A stretch of 64,000 nucleotides of DNA from Paenibacillus guangzhouensis (GTDB taxonomy: Bacteria > Bacillota > Bacilli > Paenibacillales > Paenibacillaceae). Shown here one piece after another: positions 59,998 to 64,000 of the stretch. The position numbers and the translations under genes were made by a program. The notes beneath the pieces were generated by a model. That model was not told the DNA's origin. It did no database searches and worked only from the letters and a program-made list of their open reading frames with translations. Every line of letters begins with the position of its first letter. The stretch's first letter is position 1. The stretch covers positions 4,610,001 through 4,674,000 of the forward strand of contig NZ_CP045293.1 in NCBI RefSeq assembly GCF_009363075.1. Direction: 5' to 3'.

Positions 59998-60930
59998 TTA
60001 TTGCGCGTTGAATGTGTCTGTCAATACAGGTACGATCTGCGACTTACGGGATACAACACCTTTAAGGACAGCCTTGTTATCCGACAATGTGACATTGTAG
60101 GCTTTCTCAACAATATGAGCCGAGGAGCCGAGCGCAAGACCAACGGAATCATTGTTCAAGATATCTGTTACCACAAGTAGGAATAAATCCAATCCTTTAT
60201 CCGCGATGATTGTGTTCAGTGCTGCTTCCAGCTCGACTTGGCGGCTAAGAACATCGTTCACGTCTACCGCGTTCACTTGTGCGATTTCAACCTTCGCACT
60301 ACCCATTTGGAATTCTTTCGCATCCAGAGAGATCAGTTGCGCGATCGTCTTGTCGCTAAGGTCTGCACCGGCTTTCAACATCTCAAGACCGTAGCTGTCT
60401 GCGTCTACACCAGCGATTTCAGCAAGCTCGCGCGCTGCTGCCACGTCTTGCGCCGTGCACGTTGGAGATTTGAACAGCAAAGAGTCCGAAATAATCGCGG
60501 ACAACATCAATCCAGCGATTTTCTTGTCGATGGCAATACCGTTCTCTTTGTACATTTTATTGAGAATCGTCGCTGTGCAGCCTACTGGCTCAGCACGGTA
60601 GTAGAGCGGACCGCTTGTCTCGAAGTTCGCGATACGGTGATGGTCGATGACCTCGATCACGCGCACTTTCTCGATGTCGTTCGCACTTTGTTGGCGTTCG
60701 TTATGGTCGACGAGAATAACTTCCTTCGCTTCATCCGCCACATTTTCCACTAGACGAGGAGCTTCCACTCCGAAATGCTTCAGTGCATATGCTGTCTCGC
60801 CATTCACTTCGCCAAGACGTACAGGCTCAACGTTCGCGCCTAGCTTCGTCTTAAGGTCAGCATAAGCAATTGCAGAGCAAATCGTATCCGTATCAGGATT
60901 TTTGTGTCCGAAAATCAATACTTTTTCCAT
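59998..60930 (-). CDS. ppaC: Manganese-dependent inorganic pyrophosphatase
   Basis: This DHH-family pyrophosphatase of about 310 residues hydrolyses pyrophosphate with Mn2+. It has [20 protein letters not shown] (metal ligands His and Asp), the DHN motif VDHNERQQ, the DHH motif [11 protein letters not shown], and a C-terminal DHHA2 domain. It starts at the second ATG, seven bases behind AAGGAG, matching the [13 protein letters not shown] start of known members. It is cytosolic and a single-gene unit with its own terminator. Confidence 0.95.
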   Translation of the reverse strand: MEKVLIFGHKNPDTDTICSAIAYADLKTKLGANVEPVRLGEVNGETAYALKHFGVEAPRLVENVADEAKEVILVDHNERQQSANDIEKVRVIEVIDHHRIANFETSGPLYYRAEPVGCTATILNKMYKENGIAIDKKIAGLMLSAIISDSLLFKSPTCTAQDVAAARELAEIAGVDADSYGLEMLKAGADLSDKTIAQLISLDAKEFQMGSAKVEIAQVNAVDVNDVLSRQVELEAALNTIIADKGLDLFLLVVTDILNNDSVGLALGSSAHIVEKAYNVTLSDNKAVLKGVVSRKSQIVPVLTDTFNAQ

Positions 60931-61078
60931 CATCGTACTCCTTATTGATCGAATTTTATTATGTTCAAAGTATAACGTACCACTTCCATTACAATCAAGA
61001 TTATAACGTGAATCATCTTATATTCCAATCCCTTTAATAGGAATAATTTGTGAGATTGATAGGATTGAGGTAATCATG

Positions 61079-61107
61079 CAAAAGAGCCGATTGGCTCGGC
61101 TCTTTTG
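61079..61107 (-). terminator. Terminator of the large repeat protein gene
   Basis: Arms AAAGAGCCGA and TCGGCTCTTT have a short loop and are followed by TTGC on the minus strand. The hairpin lies 12 bases after the stop. Confidence 0.85.
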
Positions 61108-61119
61108 TTGTGATTATTA

Positions 61120-64000
61120 TTATGATTGCGGTGGATTCACCGGATCAGGAATAGGAGTCGAGTTCGGATTAGTTGGCATCACGAACTTAAAACCATTGGA
61201 AGAAGTGGATAAGTTGTTTATTGACACGACTTTTCCGTTCGCAACCGACAACACGTAAGCCTGGTACTCGACGCCATAGACAAGTTTGTTGCCAAAAGCA
61301 TCGTTATCCGCCATCGTTAGTGTAGCGGAGTTGCCTCCAGGATTGACGATTTTATAGTTGGCTGGACTGACTTGGTTCGCCACGGATAAGTTCCAGTTGC
61401 TGTTCACTGGTACCAGCATCACTTCATAGTACGCAATGTTGCTCTCGTTGGCTGCGCGATCATAGGTTACTCGAACCGATTGTCCGTCTGCTTCAACGTT
61501 GCTGTATACTTTGCCTACTGCCGGAACCGACTGATCAACTAGCGTGAAATCTTTGGAAGAAGCAGACAGCACGTTAATCGCGCCAATTCTACTATCCGCC
61601 GTCGTAAGCACGTATACGCGGTAAGGTACCCCTTTGATCAATTGGTTGCCTCTCACATCTCGCGTTTGATCCGATATCAATTGTCTGATGTTCGAGTTCT
61701 GCTTCGTAACTCTTGTATAATTCGATGCATTCACATCATTGGCTGCCGATAAGTTGAAGCTGCTGGCCAAATCTACCGGCACGAACATGATGCGATATTC
61801 CGCCACGTTCGTCTCATTGGACGATTTCGTGAAGGTCACTTCAATGTCGCTGCCACCGCTTTGATTGTTCACGACATTGCCTGTCACGTTCGATGCGCCG
61901 TCAATCGTTACGTTCGTTGCAAGCGTAATTTCCGAAGAGAACGGAGATAATGCATAGCTACCAGTATAACTGCCTCGCCCTACAGCCAGCACGAAGATCC
62001 GATATGAAACGCCGTTACGAATGGCTGCGCCATCTACATCACGCGCATTACGATCAAGCGTCAAGCTATAGTTGCCGCCTGTCTTGCTTACGTACGTATA
62101 GTTTGAACTCGAAATAGAGCTTGCGCGAGACAGTGTGAAGTTCGACGCACTGCCGGACTTCACAACCATCACGCGATAGTGATCAATGTTGGATTCATCG
62201 TTCGAACGGTTGAATACCACCTGCAGATCGCGTCCATCGTTGTAGTCCGCTACGTCAGCACCTACGACATACGTTGGCGCGGTAATATTGTAATTATCCG
62301 CTAGGCGAATCGTCGAAGATGCATTCGATAATGTGTTATCGCCGTAGTTCCCTACAGCTAATACGAACACTTGGTAATTGACGCCGTTGCGGATCAACGC
62401 GCCGTCCACGTCACGCGCATTGGAAGCCAGGTTCGTACTGATGTTGCGTCCTGTTTTGCTAACGGACGTGTAATAGGAGCTCGATACTCGATTCGCATCG
62501 GATAAGCTGAATCGGCTTGCATCCGAAGATTTGACGACCATGATCCGGTAGTGGTTGATATTGGATTCGTCTGTCGCACGCGTGAACGATACAGACATGT
62601 CGCGGCCATCGTTATAGTCGCTAACGTCGCTCGCACTAACATTTGTTGCGCCCGCTCCGACGTTATTCGATAGGCGAATCGTCGATGATGACGAAGATAA
62701 TGCATTGTTATAAGCGTTCTTATCGCTCGAGATTGCCATGACGTAGACGCGGTAGTCTTCGCCATTGCCGATGTAAGAACCGTTCACTTCTTTTGCGTTG
62801 GACGGCAGCGTCGTGACGATATTGTAGCCTGTCTTCGCAACGTCATAGTATCTGCCGGAAGCGACGGCATTCGCCTCGGATTGCGTGAAGTTCAGCCCAT
62901 CGCGAACACGTACGACGAAAATGCGGTAATGGCTGATTTTTGACTCGTTCGCCGATTTGTTGAAGCTTACTTGCAGGTCGCGACCGTCATTATAGTTGTT
63001 CACGTCGGCAACGCTTGTAATGACTGGTGAACCCACGGTGCTGCCCAGCGTAATCGATGTCGATGCTGTCGACAAGCGATTCGCAGTCTTCGAATTGCTG
63101 CCTTCCGCTAGTACGTACACGGTGTACGGCACGCCGTCTTTAATATATTCGCCGGATGTATCGCGCGCATTGGAGCTGAGTGTCGTCGATACGTTCTTCC
63201 CGGATTTATCTACCAAGGTAGAATTTTGCGAGGATACGGCATTCGCAGCGGTCAGATCAAATTTGTATGCGTCTTTGGTCTTCACCACGAGAACGCGATA
63301 GTTCGCAATGTTTGCCTCGTTGTCCGGCTTCGTGAAGCTAACATAGAGATCGCGTCCATCGCCATAATCGCTCACATCGCTTGCTTTCACGTTCGTCACG
63401 GACGATACCGGCGTACTTGCCGTTACCGTAACCTTCTGAGAGCCGCTGGAGAGCGCGTATTGATTGCTCTTGCTCACCGTGAGCACATAAGCAACATACG
63501 ATTGATTCGCACGGATTAAATCACCATCCACATCTAGCGTCTGCGAAGTGAGAGAGATATATTGGTCCCCGCCAGTACCCAGCACTGTCGTATAATTTCT
63601 CGAGGATACGGATTGTGCCGTCGATGTCGTGAAATAGTTGGATTTCTCCGACTTCACGAGCATTACGCGGTAATGATCCACGTTCGACTCTTTGGAAACC
63701 TTGGAGAAGCTCACTTCGATATCGCGTCCGTCCCCATTCTGTCCATTAATACGTGCAGAGACATACGGCACTGCGCTTACGCCGCCGGTTGATGTCTTAA
63801 TATTTACCGCTTTGGACGATGGATTCCAATCCACCTCTTCGCCCATCGCTTCACTCACGAATCGAACCGGAACCATCGTACGGTTCTTAACGCTCTGCGC
63901 CGGAACATCTAATGCAACCGTCTGTCCATTGACAGTCGCCGTCTTTGATCCTAACTTCAGCACGACAGTCGTGTCGTCGCGTTTGGCCGTTACGACTTTC
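61120..64000 (-). CDS. Large repeat surface protein with copper-amine-oxidase N-like domain, 5' end beyond the window
   Basis: The frame is open to the right edge; 959 residues are readable. Upstream of the first internal GTG it continues KVVTAKRDDTTVVLKLGS, so the start lies outside the window. A copper-amine-oxidase N-terminal-like domain (PVRFVSEAMGEEVDWNPSSKAV) is followed by seven repeats of about 110-125 residues, each with a fibronectin-like pattern GRDLxVSFxKxxxESNIxHYRxxVVK and ending in YxVYVLAVG-like strands. Repeats 2-5 share the block SDYNDGRDLQVSF. The protein ends in a Pro/Asn/Thr-rich tail. It is probably exported and binds to the wall or to other surfaces, but no signal peptide or anchor is visible here. 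Confidence 0.82.
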   Translation of the reverse strand, partial: KVVTAKRDDTTVVLKLGSKTATVNGQTVALDVPAQSVKNRTMVPVRFVSEAMGEEVDWNPSSKAVNIKTSTGGVSAVPYVSARINGQNGDGRDIEVSFSKVSKESNVDHYRVMLVKSEKSNYFTTSTAQSVSSRNYTTVLGTGGDQYISLTSQTLDVDGDLIRANQSYVAYVLTVSKSNQYALSSGSQKVTVTASTPVSSVTNVKASDVSDYGDGRDLYVSFTKPDNEANIANYRVLVVKTKDAYKFDLTAANAVSSQNSTLVDKSGKNVSTTLSSNARDTSGEYIKDGVPYTVYVLAEGSNSKTANRLSTASTSITLGSTVGSPVITSVADVNNYNDGRDLQVSFNKSANESKISHYRIFVVRVRDGLNFTQSEANAVASGRYYDVAKTGYNIVTTLPSNAKEVNGSYIGNGEDYRVYVMAISSDKNAYNNALSSSSSTIRLSNNVGAGATNVSASDVSDYNDGRDMSVSFTRATDESNINHYRIMVVKSSDASRFSLSDANRVSSSYYTSVSKTGRNISTNLASNARDVDGALIRNGVNYQVFVLAVGNYGDNTLSNASSTIRLADNYNITAPTYVVGADVADYNDGRDLQVVFNRSNDESNIDHYRVMVVKSGSASNFTLSRASSISSSNYTYVSKTGGNYSLTLDRNARDVDGAAIRNGVSYRIFVLAVGRGSYTGSYALSPFSSEITLATNVTIDGASNVTGNVVNNQSGGSDIEVTFTKSSNETNVAEYRIMFVPVDLASSFNLSAANDVNASNYTRVTKQNSNIRQLISDQTRDVRGNQLIKGVPYRVYVLTTADSRIGAINVLSASSKDFTLVDQSVPAVGKVYSNVEADGQSVRVTYDRAANESNIAYYEVMLVPVNSNWNLSVANQVSPANYKIVNPGGNSATLTMADNDAFGNKLVYGVEYQAYVLSVANGKVVSINNLSTSSNGFKFVMPTNPNSTPIPDPVNPPQS

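Noticed and set aside
1-64000. tRNA, rRNA or insertion sequences
   Set aside because: No rRNA stretch, tRNA cloverleaf, transposase gene or flanking inverted terminal repeats were seen while reading both strands.

Overview
The window comes from a spore-forming Gram-positive bacterium of the Paenibacillus type. The evidence is a complete gerA-type spore germinant receptor operon, Bacillus-like gntRKPZ, feu/btr and hmoA loci, strong Shine-Dalgarno sequences on most genes, a subtilase carrying three SLH (S-layer homology) cell-wall anchoring domains, and moderate G+C. I found no rRNA, tRNA, CRISPR array or complete transposon. Both ends cut through genes: a metal-transporter permease on the left and a repetitive surface protein on the right.

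Left part (1-19.6 kb): a TroA/ZnuA-type metal ABC operon; a nitroreductase with an Rrf2 regulator and an operator-rich promoter; an alpha-L-fucosidase divergent from an AraC regulator; a repeat-rich intergenic stretch (a 187-bp nested palindrome, then thirteen 51-bp hairpin units); an ABC exporter with its own DesK/DesR-like two-component system; an SLH-anchored subtilase; and an OFA-family transporter behind a LytS/LytTR two-component system. A direct repeat in front of the transporter closely resembles the YpdB box of the E. coli pyruvate system.

Middle (19.6-36.3 kb): an iron-siderophore island (two esterases, two FecCD permeases, a FeuA-like lipoprotein, a Btr-like regulator, an HmoA-like haem monooxygenase) with clear Fur boxes and readable promoters. 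Next is a carbohydrate region: an orphan binding lipoprotein, a GntR/LacI-type regulator, a sugar ABC importer, an AraC regulator and a GH92 alpha-mannosidase. The regulator's own promoter and the importer promoter carry the same 15-bp palindrome.

Right part (36.3-64 kb): the ger operon (gerA, gerC, a small membrane protein, two gerB paralogues); the AT-richer gntRKPZ gluconate operon with an operator identical, as I recall it, to that of B. subtilis; a phosphate/phosphonate- or iron-like ABC importer in line with MgtC and a metallophosphoesterase; a ComP/ComA-like two-component system behind a CPBP membrane protease, with a near-perfect ComA box upstream of the protease; an IF-3-like paralogue with YwbE; several housekeeping genes (tyrosine phosphatase, Mn-dependent pyrophosphatase); and a giant repeat protein.

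The strongest candidates for something new are the CPBP-ComP-ComA cassette, the LytS/LytTR-OFA module with its conserved box, the 51-bp hairpin array, and the IF-3 paralogue paired with YwbE. Functions are inferred from motifs and remembered family features. No database search was run.
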